NCBI GenBank assembly: GCA_029990175.1
Contig: JARKIP010000005.1
Coordinates: 51,759,001-51,823,000, forward strand
Direction: 5' to 3'
DNA from: Petunia secreta
Lineage: Eukaryota; Streptophyta; Magnoliopsida; Solanales; Solanaceae
Length of the DNA: 64,000 nucleotides
Part shown: positions 1-10,455 of the stretch, piece after piece
How the letters are laid out: each line of letters starts with the position of its first letter
Numbering within the stretch: the stretch's first letter is position 1
Notes under the pieces: model-generated
What the model was told of the DNA's origin: nothing
The model's database searches: none
Seen by the model: the letters and a program-made list of their open reading frames with translations, nothing else
Translations under genes and position numbers: made by a program

Positions 1-1638
1 TTTGGCTCACCACATTTGCACAACTACCAGAATCAATGATCATCGAACACACCTTTCCCCTCACTCGACATCGGGCGTGAAAGAGGTTTTCTCTTTGGTT
101 GTCCTCTTCTTCAAGAGTCATGCAGCTCAAATTCCTTCGAACCACAAGAAACATTTCCGGATGATCAGCTTCGACAGCTTCATGATCATCATCACCTTCA
201 GCTCGGTAAGCTTCCTCGATAAATTCCTCTTCGGTGTCACTCGCTTGCTCATGGACGGTTCCATCTTCGAGCAAAAGCATAACTTTGTGAGTTGGACACT
301 CCTTTGCCATGTGACCATAACCTTTGCATTTGTGACACTAAATATTTGAAGCACTAGGAGAGTTGAGTTGAACTTTACCTCCCACTTCTTTTGGTTGGTT
401 AACGGTCACACCCCTCTCGAAGGGTCTCTTCGAATCTCGAACAGTATTGGCACTTGCTTGGTTTGGACTCTTCCATTCTTTTCCTCGGTACAAAGGAGTA
501 GAAGTAGTGACTCCTCGATACCGATTTGCATTGTCGTCCTTCACCAATTTTTCAGCTTCGGTGGCAGCATTGAACAGATCTTCCAACGTGTGATACACAT
601 GTAGCCTTAATTGAGATGACACATCCCTAGCCAAGCCATTTTTGAATCGGTGATGGCTTGTTCTTCATCTTCGGCCAGATCAAGATTCAGTCGAACCTTT
701 TCGAACTCATCATGATACTCTTGGACTGACTTGGACCCTTGCTTTAGCTCATAGAGCTTTTGCATTTGAGTTTGCCTGTACTTAGAACTCAAATACTTAG
801 CATCCATTGCTCTCATCAATTGTGGCCAAGTATTGACTTCGGGATAGGCATTCCTTCGTCTATGCCTTTTATCAGCTTCCCACCACGTAGATGCATAAGC
901 TTCGAACGAAGCAATGGCATGGGCAGCTTTTCTCTCATCGGTCATCTCATTGGTTTCAAAGATGCGCTCCATTTTAAGCTTCCATTCAAGATATTCATCT
1001 GGATCACTAGTTCCTTTAAAGGGTGGAATAGTGATCTTGACACTGTTCAAGTTTGAGTCTCGAACACCACGAACCTGTTCGGGATACTCATCATAGCGAT
1101 CATCAGCCTCACGCTCAATATGTCGTTCAACATTTGCGCCTCGACCTCGACCTCGAAAATTTCCACGACCTCGGTGAGCTTGCCTTCGTTGAGCGAATGG
1201 CGGCTCATGCTCATATTCGTCCTCAGGAAATTCCTCTTCATCAACCTTTTCGACAACGGCTCCAAGATCTCTTCGGGCCTTTGGAAGTGGTATCCTCTCT
1301 CCTCGGGGAATGCCCAAGTTTTGATAATTAGCTTGGGGATTGCCCAAGTTAAGTAGTGCTCTGGGATTGCCCAAGTTGAGTTCTCTTCGAATTGCTTCAC
1401 TCGTCAACTGATGTTGTCGAACAAGCTCAGCATACAGCCCAGGTTTCATCGGAGCGGAGTTGCTAGTTCCAACGCCGGACCCATTCATGGCCACGGACGC
1501 ACTTCCTTGCTCGAGTTGAGCTACTCGAACACTCACTCCTCTTACTTCGGCACTGACGCCTTGTATCGCAGCCATGATATCGGCTAACGACACTTCGGGG
1601 TTCTCAATGCTTTTGCCATCGCCTCTATTCCCAGCCAT
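1..1638 (-). pseudogene. gypsy gag-protease, frameshifted
   Basis: Capsid/nucleocapsid precursor plus the start of the aspartic protease. I choose the ATG at 1638-1636 (protein start MAGNRGDG) rather than the earlier in-frame start, because the sister gag genes begin at the same place directly after GGTAC. The retrotransposon gag domain (KITIPPFKGTSDPDEYLEW ... STWWEADKRHRRRN ... LYELKQG) lies in the middle. The frame is lost near 640 and continues in another frame from 634 to 338, where a TAG stop directly precedes the zinc knuckle CHKCKGYGHMAKEC (C-X2-C-X4-H-X4-C). The reading then continues through an acidic linker to the protease motif IIDSGSCANVVS at the window edge. An arginine/glycine-rich stretch (GRGNFRGRGRG) precedes the gag domain. 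The lesions make it a pseudogene; the protease Asp is still present. Confidence 0.85.
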
Positions 1639-2832
1639 GGTACCTGCACAAATCAAGACCAAACAAATGTTAAGGTTAGAAATCACCTCACACACTCCCT
1701 CACCTTTGATGGGTGGCACTCGGGTCCACTCAATTTACGGGTTCGGTTTTCGGTCACTCAAGAACTTGTAGCCAATGGCTTCCTCAGTTGATCAACTTCT
1801 CTCAATTCCTTCGAATTTGACAAGTTACGATGTCTTACTTCGGGAAGAGTGAGTTGATTTGACTCGATGGAATGGACAACTATTTACTCTTGTGCTTCGG
1901 GAAGTCAAAAGAATTTTTTTTTCTACGAAGTTGGACTTCGGTCACCCACGCACGAGTCCCTATAAGCTCAAATGAGTTAGTACGACCTCGAGTAGGACAA
2001 TTACTCAAAATATCCACTAACTAGAATTTCGGACAGAAGAAAGTGAAAACCTAGGAGAATCTACCCTTTGATTCCCTTTTGGAATCTTTTTCGAACACAC
2101 CAACTCTTGTCCGTACAAGAGTGGTCCCTCCTTGGTACGGATAGGGTTTTACCTTATCCACATCCCTTTTTCAGCCGACAATTTTTCACCTGGGGTTTTG
2201 ATCTTTATACTTTACCCCTTTCTTCTTCAATGGAATAGTGAAGCTTTGCTCCAGCCTACGGACAAATTAACTTCGGTTCACTGACCACGAATTTTAACAG
2301 ACCTGGGTTGCTTCTTCAACTCCGGTTCCAACAACAACGGAGGAATTTTCAGTTCAAAGTTCTTGAGCTAAGATCAGCTCTTTCGTGTCGTGCACTGTTA
2401 TGATTTTGGTAACAATTTTCCGGCGTACGGACAATGAATTCAAACCCAGAACTTCGAATTTAAGCACAAAACAAATACAAATCACTCAAGAACCACCAAT
2501 CTTCATCGGTTTCAACCAACACAAACTGGGGTTCGATTTCAGTCACCACCAAGACTCAAAACAGTCCAAAATTTCACCACGAAACCCTAGTCACGAATTT
2601 GTGCGTCGGGTACTCGTTGGAATCAGGAAACGATGGTGAACAAGAATCAATGGTTGTTTAATCTAAACAACCAACAATCAAACACAATTTTTGAATTTTT
2701 GTTTTTTTTTTCCATTTTTTTTTGTAAGCGCTCAGCAACAACAATCAAACACATGGAAGAAAGCTGAAACTGAAGACAAAAGCACGATTTAAGTGAACAG
2801 GATTTGAGGTTGTAAGAACAAACTCAAACCTT
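1639..2832 (-). other. gypsy untranslated leader (no gene)
   Basis: About 1.2 kb between PBS and gag on the minus strand. No long frame is convincing. It ends, in element orientation, with a T-rich stretch and TTTGTGCAG|GTACC before the gag ATG, which resembles a 3' splice site. Confidence 0.6.
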
Positions 2833-2844
2833 GCTCTGATACCA
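2833..2844 (-). other. primer-binding site (initiator Met tRNA type)
   Basis: The minus strand reads TGGTATCAGAGC, the usual plant LTR-retrotransposon primer site complementary to the 3' end of initiator methionine tRNA. It lies 3 bases inside the LTR end at 2848 and so fixes the LTR boundary and the element's orientation. Confidence 0.85.
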
Positions 2845-2847
2845 AGA

Positions 2848-3574
2848 TGGTGCAAGCAAACCCGAAGGAAATGCTAAACACGAAGCGCGGAAGAAAATGA
2901 CAAGAAAGTAAAGATAGAAGCAAGACAAATCTTGCTTCGATTCAAAAGAACAGTGAGGAACCTGTCTCAAAGCTCGATTGAAGGGAAATCAAGACGCACC
3001 TATACTATGCAACAATCCTCAAGAAAGACCCGCTTCTTGCAAATTGAATGATCAAGAAGAAATTATTCAAACGAATCACCGGTTGACACAAGTTCTTTAA
3101 AAGCCCACGTCGGGGTTCGGCTCCATCAGAGACTCACAATAGCACTTGGTATGTTTTTCATATATTAAAAACTGGGTCCTTTACAATGAAATGGAAATGG
3201 ACTATTTATAGGCTATACTAAGGATAAAGTAGTAAATAGTCACAAATGACTAATAAAAACAGGCCACGCAGGGCTGAGCTAAGTTGTGTGTTCGGCAGCC
3301 TTGACTTCAGTGCGTGGTTGCTTGCTCGAACTCATTGTCCTCGGATGCTCACTTGTCTTCAAGCTCATTGTCCTTGGTCACTTTGTCTTCGGGCTCAAAT
3401 CTGAAGATAATGCCTTCGGTTCTTGAGCCCGGCCACTCAGCTTCGGAGCAATTACTTTCATTCGGCCAGGCTAAGTGAATGTGCACATCGTGCAGCAGCT
3501 TGGCTTGGCTTCGTGTCATCGGTCTCCTCCTCGGTGGATCGAACACCTGATCAGCACGTGTTCGGGCTGCATCA
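2848..3574 (-). repeat. gypsy LTR (5' LTR, minus strand)
   Basis: Bounded by TG/CA: in element orientation it starts TGATGCAGCC at 3574 and ends GCTTGCACCA at 2848, just before the PBS. The first ~200 bp on the minus strand stay open and encode a peptide with RRRPMTRSQAK (3546-3349), the usual C-terminal tail of gypsy pol, so pol probably terminated inside the 3' LTR. The 5' start is inferred from the TGATG start shared with the LTRs at 15172 and 18096. Confidence 0.7.
3202..3210 (-). promoter_or_regulatory. LTR TATA box
   Basis: Minus-strand TATAAATAG inside the LTR, in the expected middle position. It would drive the gypsy genomic RNA leftwards. Confidence 0.55.
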
Positions 3575-4634
3575 GTAATACTCGATCTACGTGTCTCCTC
3601 TTGGTTCGAGATGTTAGTAAAGTCATGTTATTCTATGAGCTTCTCTCAGTTATAAAAGAGTTTACTGATAAATTGTTGGAGTTTTCTTCTTATGAGAAGG
3701 TTAAATTGGCACGGATGTTGTTCCATAAAGCTCATTTAATGTCTATTTCTTCAATTGCGATTCTCTGGCTCGCATGACTCAAAAGTAGTTTAGCTCTGGT
3801 AGCCAAGCAAATAAGAAGATGAGCTTCCTAAAGCTCTAATCATTCCTTTCCTCTGTCCATTGCCATCTCTTCTTCATCCGGCAATAGCGAGCTTAGGCGG
3901 TCAGTAGCCGCTTATGATTTTCCCTGTGTGGAGCCAGAGTGCGTGTCCAGGTATCCGTGTATGCACATTGTGTTTTAAGGCTACTAAGGCTAATGAGAAG
4001 CATCATTTGATCCCAGGGTTGATCCATCAAGCGGTGGTTCTTATGGCAAAGGTATGGAGATCTGAACTCGAGAGTTGCAGTTGTTTGGCAACTCGAGAGG
4101 GTAATTTGGTAGCTCAGGTCTGAGCTACGTTATGTTTTAACTAAGTTTTTCTTAATTCAGTAGACCCTACGAGGATGCTTATTTTTATTCAACTTAGCTG
4201 TATGGGCTGAAGCTTTAAGTGGAGGAGTCTTCCTCCAATACTGAATATAAATATTAAATCTCTATGGCGTTGCGGAAGCGTAAACTAATTCCTAGTTTCA
4301 TCGACCTATTCTATATCTAAAAACATATCGATGAGGTGATTCGTCGGCGGAATCATGTTAACCCATTCAAAGTTTCCTGTATCTTTGTTTCGAAAATGTA
4401 GAACTCTCTTCTCGTGATCGAGGAAGGATCAGCTTAGTCAGAATAAGCTGTGCAATGGTGTTATCATATTATCCAGATATATTTTAATCCAAAAGTACGA
4501 TATGCGTTTATAATTCTGATCCTGTAATCAGGAGATAATGCATGTGGAGCAGCTTATGAAGGTCGTGCAAGTTCTCTTGTTATCTGTGCAAATTTTTCTT
4601 TAGACTTATGCTCGTTCGAGGAGGAACGTGGGTC
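3575..4634 (+). other. 3' internal remnant of a second gypsy element
   Basis: No intact gene. The last ~60 bases (GTTCGAGGAGGAACGTGG followed by the polypurine tract) match the usual 3' end of plant gypsy elements that carry the long 'ACGACC...GTGTCA' LTR. Everything before that is decayed, with frames under 105 codons and no recognisable motif. The junction with the minus-strand LTR at 3574/3575 is abrupt. Confidence 0.5.
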
Positions 4635-4648
4635 TAAGTGGAGGAGAA
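4635..4648 (+). other. polypurine tract before 3' LTR
   Basis: Purine-rich AAGTGGAGGAGAA directly before the LTR start. It primes plus-strand synthesis and defines the LTR at 4649 as a 3' LTR of a plus-strand element. Confidence 0.6.
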
Positions 4649-4661
4649 TGAAACGACCTTA

Positions 4662-4727
4662 GGTAGTCGTTTCGGGAGTTAGGACTCTGATTGGGGTAGT
4701 CGTTTCGGGAGTTAGGACTCTGATTGG
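4662..4727 (+). repeat. 33-bp tandem duplication
   Basis: GGTAGTCGTTTCGGGAGTT... occurs twice with period 33 at the beginning of the LTR (4662 and 4695). The two copies look identical apart from their edges. Confidence 0.85.
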
Positions 4728-6065
4728 CGTGTCGATAATTTTTAAAATATTCGTAAGGACCATTAGGACCTGTCTGTAAAATTTGAGCTAAACCGGACTT
4801 CGTTTGGTAGGTACCGGAAGAAGGTATCAGTTTTCGTTTTGGATAAATTTTAAAAAGAGGTTTTCGAGCTCGATTTTGGCGAATGAGCTACGATTCGAAA
4901 TTCGAAAGCGCCGTTAGGTTTGTATGATTATTTGTGACATGTGTAAATTTTTGAAGTGAAGTTCGAGGTTGTTCGGCTGATTTCGGCTAAAGTTTCGAAA
5001 ATTAATAATTTGATCTTTTTCCCTTTTAATTCGCATCTTCAGTTTCGGGAGTCCGATTTGAGATGCTCTTTAGCGAGTGTGTTACATATATTTTGTACAA
5101 CTTACTTGAGAAATTTGGGAATAGTCCGAATTTTGTAGAACTGTATTTTAATTTTATTACGAAAATAAAATAAAAGAAAAAGGAAAAGATAAAAGAAAGA
5201 AAAGGATAAAAGGAAAGAAGAGAGATTAAGTCAGTTAGCTGAGGTTAGATAAATATACATTCTTGAACAGATAGAAATCGAGAAGCAGCATGTAAACAGA
5301 GAGAAAGAAACATAAATTAGAGAAAGAATACGCAGAGAAAGAAAAATGCCAGGAAATGAGAAAAGAGCTGGAGAAAGATAGAATTTTCGCCCCAAAATAT
5401 TCAGGTAATGATTTTAATGCATTATTTTAGTTTATTACGTGTGTTTGAATATATTTTGACAGTAAAAATTGGGATATTAGACATCGTTTTAATAAGTTTA
5501 ATTAATAGTTTAAAGGGCTAATTGGACCCTGATAATGGAATTGAGCATATATTCGTACTTAGTGAGTAATGGGCAACATATAAATATAATTTATTTAGTG
5601 TTTGGTTATGTGACTTTTAACCCTGTACATAGGCCTGGTCTGCGTATTGCGTACGCGAATAGGGTATCAGGTTCCTAACCGGATTGCCCTAAAATGTGAG
5701 GAATGAAGCCTTTAGCCTAATTTGATATATTTTCAAAGGATAAAGTGATTGTTGTGTAGCAATTTGAAATAAGGTAAGTGCGTGTATCTATTTCTTTGGA
5801 GGCCCTTGGCCTCGTGGATAATCTACCACGTGTTCTTTACGGGTGTAGCTGCCGATAGGCGTACTCACTACGCCTTAGCTTTGGATTTACATTATATATT
5901 ATATGTTATGTCATGTTGTTAGTATTGCATTGAGGATCTGAGCACTGTACTCTGGCTCTGAGTTGGCATATACTTTCCAGCTGTCAGTGAGAGTCCCGCT
6001 CTGGTGATGGGTTATTATTGCATCATGTTGCATTCATATGCATTATGTTGCATTCATATGCATTA

Positions 6066-6240
6066 CATTGAATACATATAGGGTGCAGGAGGATTTCGCC
6101 CCAGGAGCAGGAGGATTCCGCTCCATTGCATACATATTGGGTGCAGAGGATTCCGCCCCAGGAGCAGGAGGATTCCGCTCCATTGCATTCATATTGGGTG
6201 TAGGAGGATTCCGCACCAGGAGCAGGAGGATTCCACTCTA
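6066..6240 (+). repeat. ~58-bp minisatellite, three copies
   Basis: Three consecutive units containing AGGAGCAGGAGGATTCC and ending TTGCAT. The same motif also repeats within each unit. It lies in the central LTR and produces spurious Gly/Ala/Pro-rich reading frames on both strands. Confidence 0.8.
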
Positions 6241-6382
6241 TTGCATCATACTGCATTCATCCCATTTCATTGCACCGCATGCTGACTATTGCGTGACTAT
6301 CATGCTGTGTTTTGTGTATGCGGTATGTATGCCATATTGTGGACATAATTCAGTTTGCCTATATATTTCTGGCTCGTATTCT

Positions 6383-6470
6383 GGGTTGCACGCTGCAACA
6401 GTATAAATATATAGGTCGGGTTGCACGCCGCGACAGTATAAATATATGGATCGGGTTGCGCAACAATATT
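6383..6470 (+). repeat. 35-bp tandem repeat, ~2.5 copies
   Basis: GGGTTGCACGC(T/C)GC.ACAGTATAAATATAT repeats at 6383 and 6418, with a partial third unit at 6453. Each full unit carries a TATAAATATAT string, so LTR transcription initiation could be spread over two TATA-like boxes; that part is inference. Confidence 0.7.
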
Positions 6471-7149
6471 TGCTTATAATAAGATGCATTTCTGATTGTT
6501 GATATGTTTGGGATACCTATATGTTCTGTCTATCTTATGTTCCTGGTTGTTTATGAGTTTTTATTTCCATACGTATTTCTAGTTATTAGCTGCCTCTTCT
6601 CCCTGGCTAGCTATCCTATTCTTGGAGGTGGCTAGTCTGCCCCACTTATTGAGTTATTTTGACTCACCCTTGTTTGTTGTTTGTTTCTTGTCTATTTATT
6701 TCGTTTCGGCAGGGTCGCTCCAGGATTGGGTTCGCCACGTTGTTCAGGAGCGAAGACGACTTCAGCTGTCAGGGTGAGCCAGCTTTTATTCTTGATGGCC
6801 ACCAGTTTATTGTTTATTATTTCAGTTTCAATTTTGCTCCCTTCAGGAGGTATCTGTCTTCTTTTATACTCTTTAATGTCTATCTGGATAGTCCCAAACC
6901 TAGTATGTTGGGTAGTCAGCTGTAATTTCGTTTGTACAGCTTAGAGGTATCAATATGTTTGTGTTTTTTAAGTATTGTTCTTATTTATGAATTGAATTAT
7001 ATTTATTTTCCTAATTTAATACGTAAGGGCTCGCCCGACGGGTCTAGGGGAGGATGTCGAGTGCCCGCACGGCCTAGCCGGATTCCGGGTCGTGTCATTA
7101 AGATGTCTGATTAATAACAACATTAAAGAAGATGAATTTTTGACATATA

Positions 7150-8480
7150 TTTTTTGGCTACTTGGCAAACGGACTTGGACATATCAGCGCCTTAAAAAGC
7201 GGTTTTTGATAAAAATCTCCAAGGTTTGAAGGGAGATTTACAGAACTATGACACTTCATGCAATGGTTCTCCGAAGCTAATCTTAAGATGGCCCTGGTGA
7301 ATGTTGTGAGAAAGTACTGAGTCTTAAAAACAAAGATAAAAGGTACACCAAAGCCAATCATGCTAAGAAAAATATCGTTGACAATGCAGACTACTTAGGT
7401 TGTTTCTAGTGTCATAAAAAGGATCATGGTGGGAAAGACTATCTTTTGTGGGAGATTGAGTGGAAAAAGAATAGTGCTGCAAAGGAAAGTAAACCCAAGA
7501 AAACTAAAGGTCTACCCAGCTTAAGAGCCATAAGGAGAAAGAAGAAGGAAGTATTCTATGCTACATCAGGACCATGTGAAAGTGAGAGCGATCAAGAAGA
7601 AGAATCTGATGATGACTCTCCATTGGCGCTGGTGGCTCTTAACAAAGAAACTCCCACTGATGATCTACCTGAGGTAAGTCTCGATGACTTGAAAACAAAA
7701 CTTCATACATGCACCCTGAGGGAACTTTATATGATTGCACTGACTTTAATTGAAGGCATTGAGAGTTTAAGGGCTTAGAAGGAATAGTTGATTTCTGAAA
7801 AGGACCAATTGATCTTAGTTGTACCTGATTTTAAAATTTAAAACAAAAACTCGGAAGAAGCTAAAATCGAATTAGAAATAGAATCAGCATCTAATGATGC
7901 TCAAGTTTTTCAACCAAAATATAAAGTCTCAGCCTTTGAACTTGAAAGCTTGCGATTAAAGGAATATGTGCTTGATGAACAAAAGAAAGTTTCTGAACTT
8001 GAAAATCTTAAATTGAAAGAAGTCTCTGGTAAGAAAGTAGTTAGTGAGGCTCAAATCAACTTTGAAACTGAGCTTAAAAAGAAAAAAAAAATTAAATTAG
8101 AAAACTGAGAAAAATCGAGTTCTTCAAGAAAAGGTGGATAAGGCTAACTATGAACTCACCATGCTCACTAAGTCGAACAAGTCTTCTATAGCCTTAAATT
8201 GGTTGCATGAGAATCATTACAGAGGTAAAAATGATTTAGGACATAGGAAATCTTTACCTGCCTGGAATCCTAATAGTAAATATGTAGGACTTCCTTGCAA
8301 CATTCTCTGTTTTTACTGTGAAAAAACTGGTCATTATAAAAATGAACGCATCATTGCAAAAATGGCAGTTATAAAGAATAAAAAGTCAGTTTTACCTCAC
8401 TGGGCTAGAAAAGATTTTATTCATCCATTCTATCACAAAATGGGACCCAACCTAGTCTGGGTTCTTATTACAAACCCTTG
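7150..8480 (+). pseudogene. copia gag remnant
   Basis: Broken frames of the C-terminal gag. A degenerate zinc knuckle lies near 7395-7440, read with one stop (C..CHKKDHGGKD). It is followed by a Lys-rich and acidic segment (7446-7778; ESDQEEESDDD), a Lys/Glu-rich coiled-coil-like stretch (7840-8160), and a second knuckle-like YCEKTGHYKNE near 8310. The segment reaching MGPNLVWV before 8480 is the usual Sirevirus linker to protease. Stops at 7778, 8108 and 8481 break the frame. Confidence 0.7.
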
Positions 8481-8830
8481 ATTCTGTTTTGCAGGCTGGA
8501 GTGAGAAAGGAACATTCCAAGCTGGATTTTTGATAGTGGGTGTTCTAGGCATATGACAGGAGATAGAAGAAACTTTATCTCACTCGCAATATTTCAAAGG
8601 GGGTAGTGTGGCTTTTGGAGGAGGTAAAAGTGGTGACATTGTAGATATTGGACAGTTTTTGAGGTCCCTCAATCATGCTATTGAAAATGTAATATGTGTG
8701 GATAGATTGAGGCACAACCTCTTAAGTATCTCCAAACTATGTGATAGAGAAAACCAAGTAAGCTTCACATGTGTAGGATGCACTGTGAAGAACCTGCAGA
8801 CTGGTGAAATAATACTGAAAGAGAAACGTG

Positions 8831-8832
<2 letters not shown>

Positions 8833-8905
<73 letters not shown>
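8833..8905 (+). repeat. (TA)n microsatellite inside pol frame
   Basis: About 36 AT dinucleotides with one GT interruption near 8877. It expanded inside the copia coding frame between the protease-side segment and the pre-integrase domain. Read in frame it gives alternating Ile-Tyr. Confidence 0.95.
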
Positions 8906-8909
<4 letters not shown>

Positions 8910-10278
8910 GCTACATTAGGTTCTCTTCCTGAAAATAATTTGGCTTGTCTGAATGTGCTTGAGAATGATACACGACAGTTTCACAAGAGATTAGGACATA
9001 TAAGCTTAACTCAACTGAATAAATTGGTGCCAAAGGATCTGGTTCGTGGAATAGCAAGCAAAAGGTTTGAAGACATCAAGATCTATGATGCTTATGTGAG
9101 GAGAAAACATATAAGATCTTCATTCAAGTCAAAGAAAGTGGTTAGTACATCTACACCACTTGAGCTGGTTCACATGAATTTGTGTGGGTCAATGAGGGTA
9201 AAAAGAAGATGACGCAAGAGGTTCGTGATGGCGATTGTTGATAACTACTCAAGATACACGTGGACCTTGTTTCTTAAATCCGAAAGATGAAGCATATGAT
9301 ATGTTCGAGAATTAGTCAAAGATCGTTCAGAAGAAACTGGGGTTCAAACTAATGAGTAGTAGGTTTGACCATAGAGCTGAGTTTGAAAATACTATGTTTG
9401 CAGAGTATTGCAATAAACATGGTGTGGACCAAAGAATGTGCTTCATCAAAGTTCCTCTCTGACGGTACTTCTTAGCAGATTCAGCCTAGACCATAGAAAC
9501 ATCAAAGTTCCCACCCATTTGAGAACCTCATCTCTGATCTTAATACTGTAATTGTTACTAAAAGAGCTTTGAAGAACTTATGTGGATTCTATGTGTTCCT
9601 TTCTTCTAAAGAACCTAAGAGTGTACGAGAAACACTTGAGGATCCAAATAGGGTGATTTCTATGTAGGAGGAACTTCATAATTTTGAACGAAGCAAAGCA
9701 TGTCATCTAGTCCCTCGACCAAAGGACATGTCCATCGTTGGAACTAAATGGGTATTTAGAAACAAACTGGATGAACATGACATAGTAACAAGGAACAAAG
9801 CGATACTGTTGGTTCAAGGGTATAGCCATGAGGAAGGGATCGATTATGATGAAACATTTGCACATGTTGCGATAGTGGAAGCCATTAGGATATTGATTGC
9901 GTTTGCAGCTTACATGGATTTCAAGCTGTATCAGATAGACGTAAAGAGTGCATTCCTTAATGGGTATTTGAATGAAGAGGTGTATGTAGTTCAACCACCT
10001 AGTTTTGAAAGTTCAGAGTTTCCTTATTATCTCTACAAACTAGACAAGGCATTATATAGACTGAAACAGACTCCTAGAGTATGGTATGAAAGGTTTTCTG
10101 AGTTCTTATTGAAGAATGGTTTGCTAGAGGAAAAATAGAAAAAACTTTGTTTCTTAGAAAGAAGGCCAAGGACCTACTTATTGTTAAAGTACATGTAGAC
10201 GACATCATTTTTGGAGCTACTAATGAGAACCTCTGCAAGGAGTTTGATGACCTGATGGGAAGCAAATTTGTGATGGGT

Positions 10279-10455
10279 AGCCCCTTTTTGCCCACCCACT
10301 GAGCTGAGCCCTATGACTAGAAAGGCAGAAAGAAAGAAATTCCTATTAGCTGAAAGTGGGTCTACAAGATGAGGACTCTCTATCGTCAGATCGTTGGCTG
10401 TCTGGTTCTGCTTTCTCCTATCTTAGTCAGTAATTAGTGAGCTAATTTTTTTTTA
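10279..10455. other. unrecognised ~175-bp insert in RT
   Basis: The copia RT frame stops matching after KFVMG and resumes at LGLQIKKTPEG, losing only about nine expected codons. Between them is sequence of different, less AT-rich character (TAGCCCCTTTTTGCCCACCC ... poly-T of 9). Its origin is unknown; organellar DNA or a small mobile fragment are possible. Confidence 0.5.

Larger units (their letters stand above)
1..3574 (-). mobile_element. Ty3/gypsy retrotransposon, 5' half, minus strand
   Basis: Read on the minus strand this is LTR (3574-2848), primer-binding site (2844-2833), leader, gag and the first residues of protease, and it runs off the left window edge. Gag resembles those of the elements at 18096 and 60340 in order and motifs, so all three belong to related gypsy lineages. 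The copy is dead: gag has a frameshift near position 640 and an in-frame stop at 340-338. The second LTR and most of pol lie outside the window, so age and TSD cannot be judged. Confidence 0.85.
4649..7097 (+). repeat. long gypsy 3' LTR (~2.45 kb)
   Basis: Starts TGAAACGACC right after the polypurine tract and ends GGTCGTGTCA at 7097, with inverted terminal bases TGA.ACGACC/GGTCGTGTCA. Its 3' ~400 bp is repeated in reverse orientation at 59888-60316, confirming a dispersed LTR family. It holds three internal tandem repeats (4662, 6066, 6383) and no gene: the frames at 6038-6406 and 6659-7114 are repeat-derived and lack similarity to proteins I know. The matching 5' LTR and most of the interior are missing. 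Confidence 0.75.

Noticed and set aside
6023..6406. Gly/Pro-rich ORFs on both strands
   Set aside because: By-products of the 58-bp minisatellite inside an LTR.
7021..7097. rDNA-like GC-rich segment
   Set aside because: It is the conserved 3' end of the gypsy LTR, repeated in reverse at 59888.
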